This document shows, piece after piece, positions 41,518 to 48,878 of a stretch of DNA of 64,000 bases (the first letter of the stretch is position 1; every line of letters starts with the position of its first letter). This DNA comes from JAGVSR01 sp964458265 (lineage in GTDB: Bacteria; Pseudomonadota; Alphaproteobacteria; Rhizobiales; Hyphomicrobiaceae). Under the pieces are notes generated by a model, which made no database searches, was not told the DNA's origin, and was given only the letters and a program-made list of their open reading frames with translations. The translations under genes and the position numbers were made by a program. The stretch spans positions 39,196 through 103,195 of the forward strand of contig CAYWIF010000007.1 in NCBI GenBank assembly GCA_964458265.1, given 5' to 3'.

Positions 41518-42281
41518 GCCTTGTTCTTTCGCTCGCGCAGTTCGCCGAAAACACGCCAATCGGCAACGGCACCCATCCCGAGCCGCGTGCGCGTGCCAAT
41601 GTTGTGCGGACGCAGAAAAACGTTGGTCTGGAGTTCCTGTTCGAGAACGGTGGGAACGTTGAGGCGGCCGTCGGCGATATTCTGTTCGGCTTCCTCCAGG
41701 CGATGGCGCAGCAGGGCATTGTCGGGTTCGATGGAGCGTCCGAAGCGCGCGTTGGCGACCGTGTATTCGTGGCCGCAGTAGATGCGTGTGTCGGGCGGAA
41801 GCGACGCGATGCGGCAGAGCGAATGCCACATCATCTCGTGATTGCCTTCAAGGACGCGGCCGCAGCCCATGACGAACAGCGTATCGCCGACGAAGGCCGC
41901 GCGATCCTTCGGCAGGACGTAGGTGATGTGGCCCATCGTGTGGCCTGGCGTGCCGATGACATCCACCGGATGGCCGCCAAGTTCAAAGCTGTCGCCGTCG
42001 GCCACTTCCACGTCGATGCCGGGAATGCGCTCCGCTTCCATCCGCGGTCCGACGATGCGGCAGCCAAATTTCTCTTTCAGCTCGATATTTCCCGCCGTGT
42101 GGTCGCCGTGGTGATGGGTGATGAGAATGTGGGTGAGGTTCCAACCCTTCCCAGCGAGCGCCGCTTCAATCGCGGCAGCGTCGGGGGCATCGATGGCCGC
42201 CGTGGTGCCGTCCTCGGCGTGCACGAGTACGCCGATGTTGTCCTTGCGGCAGAGAAAGACGTGAATTTCAAGTGCGGACAT
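41514..42281 (-). CDS. gloB: Hydroxyacylglutathione hydrolase (glyoxalase II)
   Basis: GloB (255 residues) hydrolyses S-lactoylglutathione to lactate and glutathione, completing the pathway begun by GloA at 13075. The metallo-beta-lactamase motif THHHGDH (H56, H58, D60, H61) binds the metal pair, with further ligands in GTPGHTMGH, FVGDTLF and CGHEYT. It is divergent from the methyltransferase gene, and a small inverted repeat lies between them. Confidence 0.95.
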   Translation of the reverse strand: MSALEIHVFLCRKDNIGVLVHAEDGTTAAIDAPDAAAIEAALAGKGWNLTHILITHHHGDHTAGNIELKEKFGCRIVGPRMEAERIPGIDVEVADGDSFELGGHPVDVIGTPGHTMGHITYVLPKDRAAFVGDTLFVMGCGRVLEGNHEMMWHSLCRIASLPPDTRIYCGHEYTVANARFGRSIEPDNALLRHRLEEAEQNIADGRLNVPTVLEQELQTNVFLRPHNIGTRTRLGMGAVADWRVFGELRERKNKA

Positions 42282-42388
42282 GCTGCGATGATGCCGGATT
42301 GAGGTCAGGCCGAGACGTGGCGGGAGGGGAGAGTAGCGGCGGCAATTGCCAAGTTCAATGCGGTCGCGCGTGAAGATCGCGGTGGAGA

Positions 42389-42410
42389 ATACCTATCTCC
42401 ATCCAGGTAT
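42389..42410. promoter_or_regulatory. Nested inverted repeats between gloB and the methyltransferase
   Basis: ATACCT (42389-42394) is inverted as AGGTAT (42405-42410). An overlapping pair, GGAGA (42384-42388) and TCTCC (42396-42400), also lies here. It is in the 180-bp divergent region, a plausible operator location. No known motif was recognised. Confidence 0.35.
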
Positions 42411-42461
42411 GGTGCGGCTCACCGCCGGGCGCTAAGCTCCCCGGCCGCAACAGTGGTTGTC

Positions 42462-43208
42462 ATGGATCTCGACGTCGTCGATCTCAGGGATTTCTATCAG
42501 TCGCCGCTCGGCCTCACGGTCCGGCGGATCGTCGGCGGCGAAGTGCGCACGCGCTGGCGCGGTGTGCGCGGCGGCATGATCGTGGGGCTGGGCTACGGCG
42601 TGCCATATCTCGGGACGTTCCGGCAGGAGGGAACGCGGGTGGCGGCGCTGATGCCCGAGACGCAAGGCGCGCTCGTCTGGCCAGCTGCGGGGCCGCTGCT
42701 CAGTGTGCTGGTCGAGGACCGTCAACTGCCGTTGCCGGATAATTCGGTCGATCGCCTGCTCTTGGCGCACAGCCTCGAAGCAACGGACCGGCCGGCGACG
42801 CTGTTGCGCGAAGTGTGGCGCGTGCTCGTGCCCGAAGGGCGGCTTTTGATCGTGACGCCCAACCGGCGCAGCGTGTGGGCGCGTATCGATGCGACACCGT
42901 TCGGTCACGGCCGCCCCTACAGCCGGTCACAACTTGAACGGCTATTAGTGGAGAACCTTTTTACGCCTGTGTCGTGGGGCACGGCGCTGCATGTGCCACC
43001 GGTAAACCGGAAGATCATTTTGAAATCGGCCACGGTCTGGGAGCGCGCCGGGCAGAAATTATGGCCCGCGTTCGGCGGCGTGCTGCTTGTCGAAGCGCGC
43101 AAGGAAGTGATGGCCCCGATCGGGGGCAAGCGGGCGGCGGTGCGGGCCTTGCGCGAACTGGTCGCGATCCGGCGGGACAGCGAGGCCGGGCCGACGAAGT
43201 CGCCGTGA
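42462..43208 (+). CDS. SAM-dependent methyltransferase-like protein
   Basis: The protein has 248 residues and a class I methyltransferase core of the Methyltransf_11 type: MIVGLGYGVPYL, VEDRQLPLPDNSVDRLLLAH and VLVPEGRLLIVTPNRRSVWA. The glycine-rich cofactor loop (GLGYGVPYLG) is less regular than usual. In related genomes the same gene is found next to gloB. The substrate is unknown. The ATG at 42462 was chosen over a GTG 9 bp upstream. It stops one base before the convergent metW stop, with no spacer between them. Confidence 0.82.
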   Translation: MDLDVVDLRDFYQSPLGLTVRRIVGGEVRTRWRGVRGGMIVGLGYGVPYLGTFRQEGTRVAALMPETQGALVWPAAGPLLSVLVEDRQLPLPDNSVDRLLLAHSLEATDRPATLLREVWRVLVPEGRLLIVTPNRRSVWARIDATPFGHGRPYSRSQLERLLVENLFTPVSWGTALHVPPVNRKIILKSATVWERAGQKLWPAFGGVLLVEARKEVMAPIGGKRAAVRALRELVAIRRDSEAGPTKSP

Positions 43209-43850
43209 TCAGCGGGTCTCGCGCGGCGCGAGCAGGAACACGGCTTTTTCGCCGAGCAGGTTTTGCAGCGACAGCGAATTCTTAATCGCCAGACGCTGGC
43301 CGCGGCCGTTGAACGCGACCGCGTCTTCCACCTCCGCGTCGACGATGGTCACGAGATCGGAGAAATCCTTGATGGTGCACAGGTGCGAGTCCTGGCTGTC
43401 GAACCACGTTTCGGGAAGGTTCGGCGTGCGCGGCATGCGGCCAGTCAGGAGTAGCGAGGTGCGAATTTTCCAATGACCGAAGTTGGGGAACGAGACGATG
43501 GCGCGGTGACCGATGCGCAAAAGATTTTCGAGAACCGCTTTGGGTTGCCGCGTGGCCTGGATCGTGAGCGAGAGGATGGCGTAGTCGAACGCCTTGTCGG
43601 GATAGCCGGAGAGGTCCTGGTCGGCGTCGCCTTGGATGACGGACAGGCCGCGGCCGACGCAGGCGTTGACGTTGTTGCGCAGGATCTCGATGCCGCGCCC
43701 ATCGACGTTCTTTTCCGAGATCAGCAATTCGAGCAGTGCGCCGTCGCCGCAGCCGACATCGAGCACGCGCGAGCCGGGTGCGACCATTTCCGCGATCAGG
43801 CGATGGTCGGCGCGGACTGCGCGGGGAGCGGTGTTGGCAGTGTTCGTCAT
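43209..43850 (-). CDS. metW: Methionine biosynthesis protein MetW
   Basis: MetW (213 residues) is a methyltransferase-fold partner of MetX, which it supports in homoserine acylation. The cofactor motif VLDVGCGDGALLELL is at about residues 30-44, and the family-specific SFPNFGHWKIRTSLLLTGRM and PETWFDSQDSHLCTIKDF segments are intact. Its ATG overlaps the metX stop by 4 bp. The pair form a single SAM-regulated operon behind a SAM-II riboswitch. Confidence 0.96.
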   Translation of the reverse strand: MTNTANTAPRAVRADHRLIAEMVAPGSRVLDVGCGDGALLELLISEKNVDGRGIEILRNNVNACVGRGLSVIQGDADQDLSGYPDKAFDYAILSLTIQATRQPKAVLENLLRIGHRAIVSFPNFGHWKIRTSLLLTGRMPRTPNLPETWFDSQDSHLCTIKDFSDLVTIVDAEVEDAVAFNGRGQRLAIKNSLSLQNLLGEKAVFLLAPRETR

Positions 43851-45046
43851 GCGATGCCGCGTTTCTTGGCGGCGGCGTTGAGGAAGCCGCGCACGGTGTC
43901 GAAGAAGACCTTCTCGTCGAGCAGGAAGGCATCGTGGCCCTTGTCGCTTTCGATTTCGACGAACGAGACGTTTGCCGCCACACCGTTCAGGGCTTTCACG
44001 ATCTCCTTGTTGTCGCGCGTGGGATAAAGCCAATCGCTCGTGAACGAGACGACGCAAAACTGCGTTTTCGTGCCGGTGAAGGCGTTGGCGAGGCGGCCGT
44101 ATTCGGCTTCGAGATCGAAGTAGTCCATGGCGCGGGTGATGTAGAGATAGCTGTTGGCGTCGAAGCGATCGACGAACGTGGAGCCCTGGTGGCGCAGGTA
44201 GCTTTCGATCTTGAAATCGGCGTCGAAGGAAAACGAGTGCGCATCGCGGTTCTGCAGTCCGCGGCCGAACTTGTCCTGTAGTGCCTTCTCCGACAGATAC
44301 GTGATGTGCGCGGCCATGCGCGCGACGGCGAGGCCGCGCGCGGGACGTGCGTTGGTCTGGTAATAGGCGCCGCCTTGCCAGTCGGGATCGGCCATCACCG
44401 CCTGCCGGCCGACTTCGTGGAATGCGATGTTCTGCGCCGTGTGCCACGGCGCGGTGGCGATCGGCATGGCTGTAAGTACGCGGTCCTTGAAGCGCGCGCA
44501 CCATTGCAGGACCTGCATGCCGCCCATCGATCCGCCGATGACAGAGAAGAGCTGGCCGATGCCAAGGTGGTCGACGAGACGGGCTTGCGCATTGACCATG
44601 TCGCCAATGGTGATCACGGGAAATTCGACGCCGTAGGGCCGGCCGGTGGCGGGGTTGCGCGATGCGGGGCCGGTGGAGCCCATGCAGCCGCCGAGGATGT
44701 TGGGGCAGATCACATAGTAGCGGTCGGTGTCGATGGGTTTGCCAGGGCCAACGAGCGTTTCCCACCAGCCGCCCTTGCCGGTTACGGGATGTCGGCTCGC
44801 GACATGCTGGTCGCCCGTCAACGCGTGGCAAATCAGGACGGCGTTCGACTTGTCGGCGTTGAGTTCGCCGTAGGTTTCGTAGGCAATGGCGAGCGGCGCG
44901 ATTTCGCGGCCGCTGTCGAGGCGCAAAGGCTGGCTTTCAGGAAAGCGGACGATTTTGCTTTCCGGATTGTCGACCTGACGTGCGGCCGCATCTGCCTGGG
45001 CCTGCGGGCGGGCGGTGGCGTCCGATTGGGTGTCAGCAGCGGCCAT
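43847..45046 (-). CDS. metX: Homoserine O-acyltransferase
   Basis: MetX (399 residues) acylates homoserine, the entry step of methionine synthesis. The alpha/beta hydrolase nucleophile is in the GGSMGGMQ elbow, with Asp in FTSDWLYPT and His in SDKGHDAFLL. Whether the donor is acetyl- or succinyl-CoA cannot be settled by eye. The ATG at 45044-45046 was chosen; an upstream start at 45113 would fall inside the terminator hairpin. The SAM-II aptamer and terminator at 45096-45211 control it. Confidence 0.95.
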   Translation of the reverse strand: MAAADTQSDATARPQAQADAAARQVDNPESKIVRFPESQPLRLDSGREIAPLAIAYETYGELNADKSNAVLICHALTGDQHVASRHPVTGKGGWWETLVGPGKPIDTDRYYVICPNILGGCMGSTGPASRNPATGRPYGVEFPVITIGDMVNAQARLVDHLGIGQLFSVIGGSMGGMQVLQWCARFKDRVLTAMPIATAPWHTAQNIAFHEVGRQAVMADPDWQGGAYYQTNARPARGLAVARMAAHITYLSEKALQDKFGRGLQNRDAHSFSFDADFKIESYLRHQGSTFVDRFDANSYLYITRAMDYFDLEAEYGRLANAFTGTKTQFCVVSFTSDWLYPTRDNKEIVKALNGVAANVSFVEIESDKGHDAFLLDEKVFFDTVRGFLNAAAKKRGIA

Positions 45047-45095
45047 CGATGCGCGCGTTCCAATGCCGGCCACCAAAGATGGTGGGCCAAACAAC

Positions 45096-45132
45096 AAAAA
45101 ACCCGGCCGGATCACCCTGCCTCATGGCCGGG
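45096..45132 (-). terminator. Attenuator terminator between the SAM-II riboswitch and metX
   Basis: On the minus strand CCCGGCC (from 45126-45132) pairs with GGCCGGG (from 45102-45108) and is followed by six T (45096-45101). It lies 24 bp downstream of the riboswitch and 49 bp before metX, the position of a transcription attenuator. Confidence 0.8.
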
Positions 45133-45155
45133 CCCATCCGTTACCGGGAGCGCAC

Positions 45156-45211
45156 GGCCCTTTAGCAAGTTGTTTAACGTGGCTGCAAGCCGGCCGGCCA
45201 AATCACCACGA
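45156..45211 (-). promoter_or_regulatory. SAM-II riboswitch
   Basis: The minus strand reads CGTGGTGATTTGGCC, then GGCTTGCAGCCACGTTAAA and GCTAAAGGGCC, matching the alphaproteobacterial SAM-II consensus closely. P1 is formed by 45206-45210 and 45178-45182 (CGTGG / CCACG). The pseudoknot can form between GGCC at 45196-45199 and GGCC at 45156-45159. SAM binding should reduce metX-metW expression through the terminator at 45096-45132. Confidence 0.93.
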
Positions 45212-45397
45212 CGTTCCTTCGGTAAATACCCAATGGCGGCGCATGGCGCAAGGGCGGAGGATGGACGCAACCGGCGCGGGCGGCCATAAAGGCTCGCTCC
45301 AGAAAGACGATTTCACGCCTTTTCGTTCGCCGCCCGGTCGTCTACCAAGCTGCAGAGTCGCGCTGCGCGCCCTACTCTAGAAAGACCGATTAACCGC

Positions 45398-46504
45398 ATG
45401 ACCAATTCCGCTCCCGCTCCGCGTCCCGGCGTGCTCGCCATCGAGGCCTACGTGCCTGGAGAGAGCAAGGTTCCTGGCGGCGTGAAGCCAATCAAGTTGT
45501 CGTCGAACGAAACACCGCTGGGCCCAAGTCCGGCGGCGGTGGCCGCATTCAAGGCGGCGGCGGCGGACCTGGAGCGGTATCCCGATGGGCAGGCGACTTC
45601 GCTCAGGCAGGCCATTGGAAAACGCTACGGGCTCGATCCGGCGCGGATCGTGTGCGGGGCCGGGTCGGACGAACTCCTGACGATGCTGGCGCACGCCTAT
45701 CTGGGGCCGGGCGACGAGGCGATCTACACGCAGCACGGCTTTCTTGTTTATCGCATCGCCATTCTTGCGTGCGGGGCGACGCCGGTTGTCGCCGGGGAAA
45801 CAAACCTGACGGCCGACGTCGATCAGATCCTGGCCAAGGTGACAGCGCGGACGCGCATGGTGTTTCTTGCAAACCCCAATAATCCGACCGGCACGTATCT
45901 GCCGATCGGCGAGGTGAAGCGGCTGCGCGCGGCGCTGCCGGGTCATGCCGTTCTGGTGCTCGACGGCGCTTATGCCGAGTACGTCCGCCGCAACGATTAC
46001 GAAAGCGGTATCGAACTGGTGGCCACGACCAACAACACCGTGATGACGCGCACGTTCTCGAAGATCTTCGGCTTGGCGGCGCTGCGAATCGGCTGGGCGT
46101 ACTGTCCGGCTGAGATTGCGGATGCGCTCAATCGCATTCGCGGTCCGTTCAACATGTCGGCGCCGTCGATCCTGGCTGGTGCGGCGGCGATGGAGGATGT
46201 GGGGCACGTCGAGAAGGCGGTCGTGCACAACGACGAATGGCTGGGCTGGCTCACGCGCGAAATCGAGACGCTGGGGCTTCGCGTGACGCCAAGCGTGGCG
46301 AACTTCCTGCTCATGCATTTTCCCGCACAGGCCGGCAAGGGTGCGGCGGCTTGCGACGAGTTCTTGAAGTCGCGCGGGATCATTCTCCGCCGGGTGACAA
46401 GCTACGGATTGCCAGACTGCCTGCGACTGACGGTGGGGACCGGCGAAGAAAATCGCGCTGTCGTGGCAGCGCTCTCGGCTTTTCTTGGAAAGGCCACGCC
46501 ATGA
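45398..46504 (+). CDS. hisC: Histidinol-phosphate aminotransferase
   Basis: HisC (368 residues) is a PLP-dependent class II aminotransferase of histidine synthesis. The start of the domain (KPIKLSSNETPLGPSP) and the cofactor Lys in TRTFSKIFGLAALRIGW are clear. Such enzymes may also transaminate aromatic precursors, which fits coupling to tyrA by a 4-bp overlap. It is divergent from metX, and the 350-bp region between them holds the SAM-II riboswitch and both promoters. Confidence 0.95.
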   Translation: MTNSAPAPRPGVLAIEAYVPGESKVPGGVKPIKLSSNETPLGPSPAAVAAFKAAAADLERYPDGQATSLRQAIGKRYGLDPARIVCGAGSDELLTMLAHAYLGPGDEAIYTQHGFLVYRIAILACGATPVVAGETNLTADVDQILAKVTARTRMVFLANPNNPTGTYLPIGEVKRLRAALPGHAVLVLDGAYAEYVRRNDYESGIELVATTNNTVMTRTFSKIFGLAALRIGWAYCPAEIADALNRIRGPFNMSAPSILAGAAAMEDVGHVEKAVVHNDEWLGWLTREIETLGLRVTPSVANFLLMHFPAQAGKGAAACDEFLKSRGIILRRVTSYGLPDCLRLTVGTGEENRAVVAALSAFLGKATP

Positions 46505-47460
46505 CGGCCGCGACGCAACCCTTATTTCAGCGCGTGGCGCTGATCGGCATCGGGCTCATCGGGTCCTCGATCAGCCATGCGTGCCGCCGCGCGGGGCTCG
46601 CGCGGTCGGTCGTAGGTTCGGCGCGCACGCCGCAAACCGTCGCAACGGCTCTCAAGCTCGGCATCATCGATGAAGGATATGCGAGCGCGCGCGAGGCGGC
46701 GGAAGGTGCCGATCTCGTGATCCTGTGCGTGCCGGTGGGATTGTGCGGGGCAATCGCCAAAGAGATCGCGCCGGTTCTGAAACCGGGGGCTATCCTGACC
46801 GACGTGGGCTCGGTGAAGGGATCGATCGTGCGGGATGTGGCTCCGCATGTGCCGGCCGGGGTGCACTTCGTGGCCGGGCACCCGATCGCGGGCACCGAGC
46901 AGTCGGGACCGGAATCGGGGTTCGCGGAACTCTTCGACGGGCGGTGGTGCATCCTGACGCCGGAAGCGGGGACGGATGCGGCGGCGGTCGAGAAACTCAA
47001 ACTTTTCTGGCAGAAACTCGGGTCGAACGTGGAGATCATGTCGCCCGATCACCATGATCTGGTGCTGGCGATCACCTCGCATCTGCCGCATCTCATCGCG
47101 TTCAATATCGTCAACACCGCCGCGCATCTGGAGCGGGTGACTGACAGCGAGGTCATCAAATTCTCGGCGGGCGGATTCCGCGATTTCACGCGCATTGCGG
47201 CGTCCGATCCGGTCATGTGGCGCGACGTGTTTCTCAACAACAAGGACGCCGTGCTGGAGATGCTCGGACGGTTTTCCGAGGATCTGACGGCGTTGCAGCG
47301 AGCGATCCGCTTCGGCGACGGGGAGACGCTGCACGCGCTGTTTTCGAATGCGCGGTCGATCCGGCGCGGCGTGATCCAGGCAGGGCAGGACACGCCGGAG
47401 CCCAACTTCGGCCGCACGCCGGCACCGCAACCGGCAAAAGGCGGAGCGGACAAAGCGTGA
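46501..47460 (+). CDS. tyrA: Prephenate/arogenate dehydrogenase
   Basis: The protein has 319 residues and oxidises prephenate or arogenate for tyrosine synthesis. The N-terminal Rossmann motif reads ALIGIGLIGSSI (residues 13-24), followed by the TDVGSVKGSI and AGHPIAGTEQSG signatures and the catalytic His in ITSHLPHLIAF. It lacks the chorismate mutase domain and is of the TyrC-like single-domain type. It overlaps hisC and the next gene by 4 bp each. A C-terminal Pro-rich tail of about 20 residues is of unknown use. Confidence 0.94.
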   Translation: MTAATQPLFQRVALIGIGLIGSSISHACRRAGLARSVVGSARTPQTVATALKLGIIDEGYASAREAAEGADLVILCVPVGLCGAIAKEIAPVLKPGAILTDVGSVKGSIVRDVAPHVPAGVHFVAGHPIAGTEQSGPESGFAELFDGRWCILTPEAGTDAAAVEKLKLFWQKLGSNVEIMSPDHHDLVLAITSHLPHLIAFNIVNTAAHLERVTDSEVIKFSAGGFRDFTRIAASDPVMWRDVFLNNKDAVLEMLGRFSEDLTALQRAIRFGDGETLHALFSNARSIRRGVIQAGQDTPEPNFGRTPAPQPAKGGADKA

Positions 47461-48143
47461 CGCGGCCGCCGGCGACACGATCCCTGTGGGTCTTCGCGTA
47501 CGGCTCGTTGATGTGGCAGCCGGGTTTTCCTTTCGCCGAGGCGCGGCGGGCGCGGCTCGAAGGCTATCATCGGGCGTTCTGCATCTACTCGCTTCACTAT
47601 CGGGGGACGCAGGCGCGGCCGGGTCTGGTGTTGGGTCTGCAGCGTGGCGGGACGTGCGAGGGCGTGGCGTTCCGCGTGGCTAACGAGGAGGCGCGAGCGG
47701 TCAGGGCGTATCTGCATGCCCGCGAATTGATCTACGGCGTATATCGCGAGGCCATGGTGCCGGCGGATCTGATCGGGCCGGGGGAAGCGCAACGGGTCGA
47801 TGTGCTCACCTACATTGCCGAGACGGGACATCCGAGCTTCGCGGGACACATACCCATGGTGCGGCGGGCAGCAATCATTCGCGCGGCACGGGGACGATCG
47901 GGCAGCAATCTCGCCTATTTCGTCGCGACGCTGCGCAAACTCAGGGAGCTTGGCATCCGGCAGGCGGATCTGGAGCGGCTGGCTGTCGTGGCGGGTATCG
48001 GTGGACTGGGCGCAGAGGCTGCGGCCGCGGGCATGATGGAGGGGCGCAGCCGGGCCTTCGGAATGCACAAAGGCTGTCGAGCGAGCGCCGTCAGGGCCGA
48101 CCGGCGGCATGCGTTTGCCTACCGGCGGCACTTGGCGAGTTGA
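47457..48143 (+). CDS. ChaC-family gamma-glutamylcyclotransferase
   Basis: The protein has 228 residues and starts at a GTG overlapping the tyrA stop (GTGA). The family start LWVFAYGSLMWQPGFPFAEA is clear, followed by RARLEGYHRAFCIYSLHYRG and AFRVANEEARAVRAYLHARE. ChaC-like enzymes release 5-oxoproline from glutathione. It is the third gene of the hisC-tyrA-chaC run. No obvious link to histidine or tyrosine synthesis is apparent, but the coupling is real. Confidence 0.9.
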   Translation: MTRPPATRSLWVFAYGSLMWQPGFPFAEARRARLEGYHRAFCIYSLHYRGTQARPGLVLGLQRGGTCEGVAFRVANEEARAVRAYLHARELIYGVYREAMVPADLIGPGEAQRVDVLTYIAETGHPSFAGHIPMVRRAAIIRAARGRSGSNLAYFVATLRKLRELGIRQADLERLAVVAGIGGLGAEAAAAGMMEGRSRAFGMHKGCRASAVRADRRHAFAYRRHLAS

Positions 48144-48160
48144 TCCATCGGCGTATCGAG

Positions 48161-48190
48161 AAAAAGAAAACGGCGGCCCAGGGCCGCCGT
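48161..48190 (-). terminator. Rho-independent terminator of the gene at 48218
   Basis: The plus-strand arms ACGGCGGCCC (48170-48179) and GGGCCGCCGT (48181-48190) form a 10-bp stem. On the minus strand it is followed by TTTTCTTTTT (48161-48170). It may also stop the convergent chaC transcript. Confidence 0.75.
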
Positions 48191-48217
48191 TCGTGATGTG
48201 CGCTTGGCCGTTCGCCG

Positions 48218-48661
48218 TTACATGCCGGCGGCGACGCTGGTGATGATGCCGCTGCAGTGGCCGGCGCGCAGGTCGGATTCGACAAGGCGGCTCTGCTTGG
48301 CGTTGGGGGCGAGCAGGTGCACGTGAACTTCGTTGGCGCCGAGGGCCGCGCCGCGGCGGCGGATCTCGGCCAGGTTCAGCGAGGCAGCCGTGTTGCTGAC
48401 GCGGCCGATGGCGAGAACGAGGCGGCGGCCAAGCGCGTCGCGGTGCACGAGGATGTAGTTGCCGGCCGGAATCGCGGGGCACTCGATCAGGCTGTAGATC
48501 GTGTGGACGTAGCGGCGGCCGGAAGCGCCGCTCCAGAAGTGGAAGCGACCGGCGAGAGCGGGTGCGCCATCGAGCATCGCGGGTTCGCCGCGCAGGGCTG
48601 TTGCCGCAGAGACCGTGCGGCCCGACTTATAGTCTGCGAGAGAGATGATCGTCGCTGTCAT
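48218..48661 (-). CDS. Conserved hypothetical protein
   Basis: The protein has 147 residues, starts MTATIISLADYKSGRTVSAA, and continues with a beta-rich middle (GRFHFWSGASGRRYVHTIYS, then PAGNYILVHRDALGRRLVLA) and a helix with EVHVHLLA. No signal or membrane segment is seen. It resembles small proteins found across Alphaproteobacteria next to nrdJ, with no function known to me. It lies downstream of nrdJ on the same strand, with a gap of 217 bp that probably contains its own promoter. Confidence 0.65.
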   Translation of the reverse strand: MTATIISLADYKSGRTVSAATALRGEPAMLDGAPALAGRFHFWSGASGRRYVHTIYSLIECPAIPAGNYILVHRDALGRRLVLAIGRVSNTAASLNLAEIRRRGAALGANEVHVHLLAPNAKQSRLVESDLRAGHCSGIITSVAAGM

Positions 48662-48878
48662 TCTACCCTGCCGATTTCCGAACCCGGCCGTTAACCGGCC
48701 TGTGACGCCTCGACTTGTTGAGCATCACTCTCGCTGAAGAGTCTGGATGAAGTGTGGCTCGACCTTTGAGATATTGTGGCAGAGTGAACGGCTGGTTAGC
48801 GGGTGTGTCCCGGCGGGAAGGTGAGCGGCCGGGTGGCGGTTGCGGGCGCTCGGAATGGCCGTTGTGACCAGCTAACCC

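Noticed and set aside
42389..42410. Inverted repeat as a known regulator site
   Set aside because: No match to a recognised motif; kept only as a low-confidence regulatory feature.
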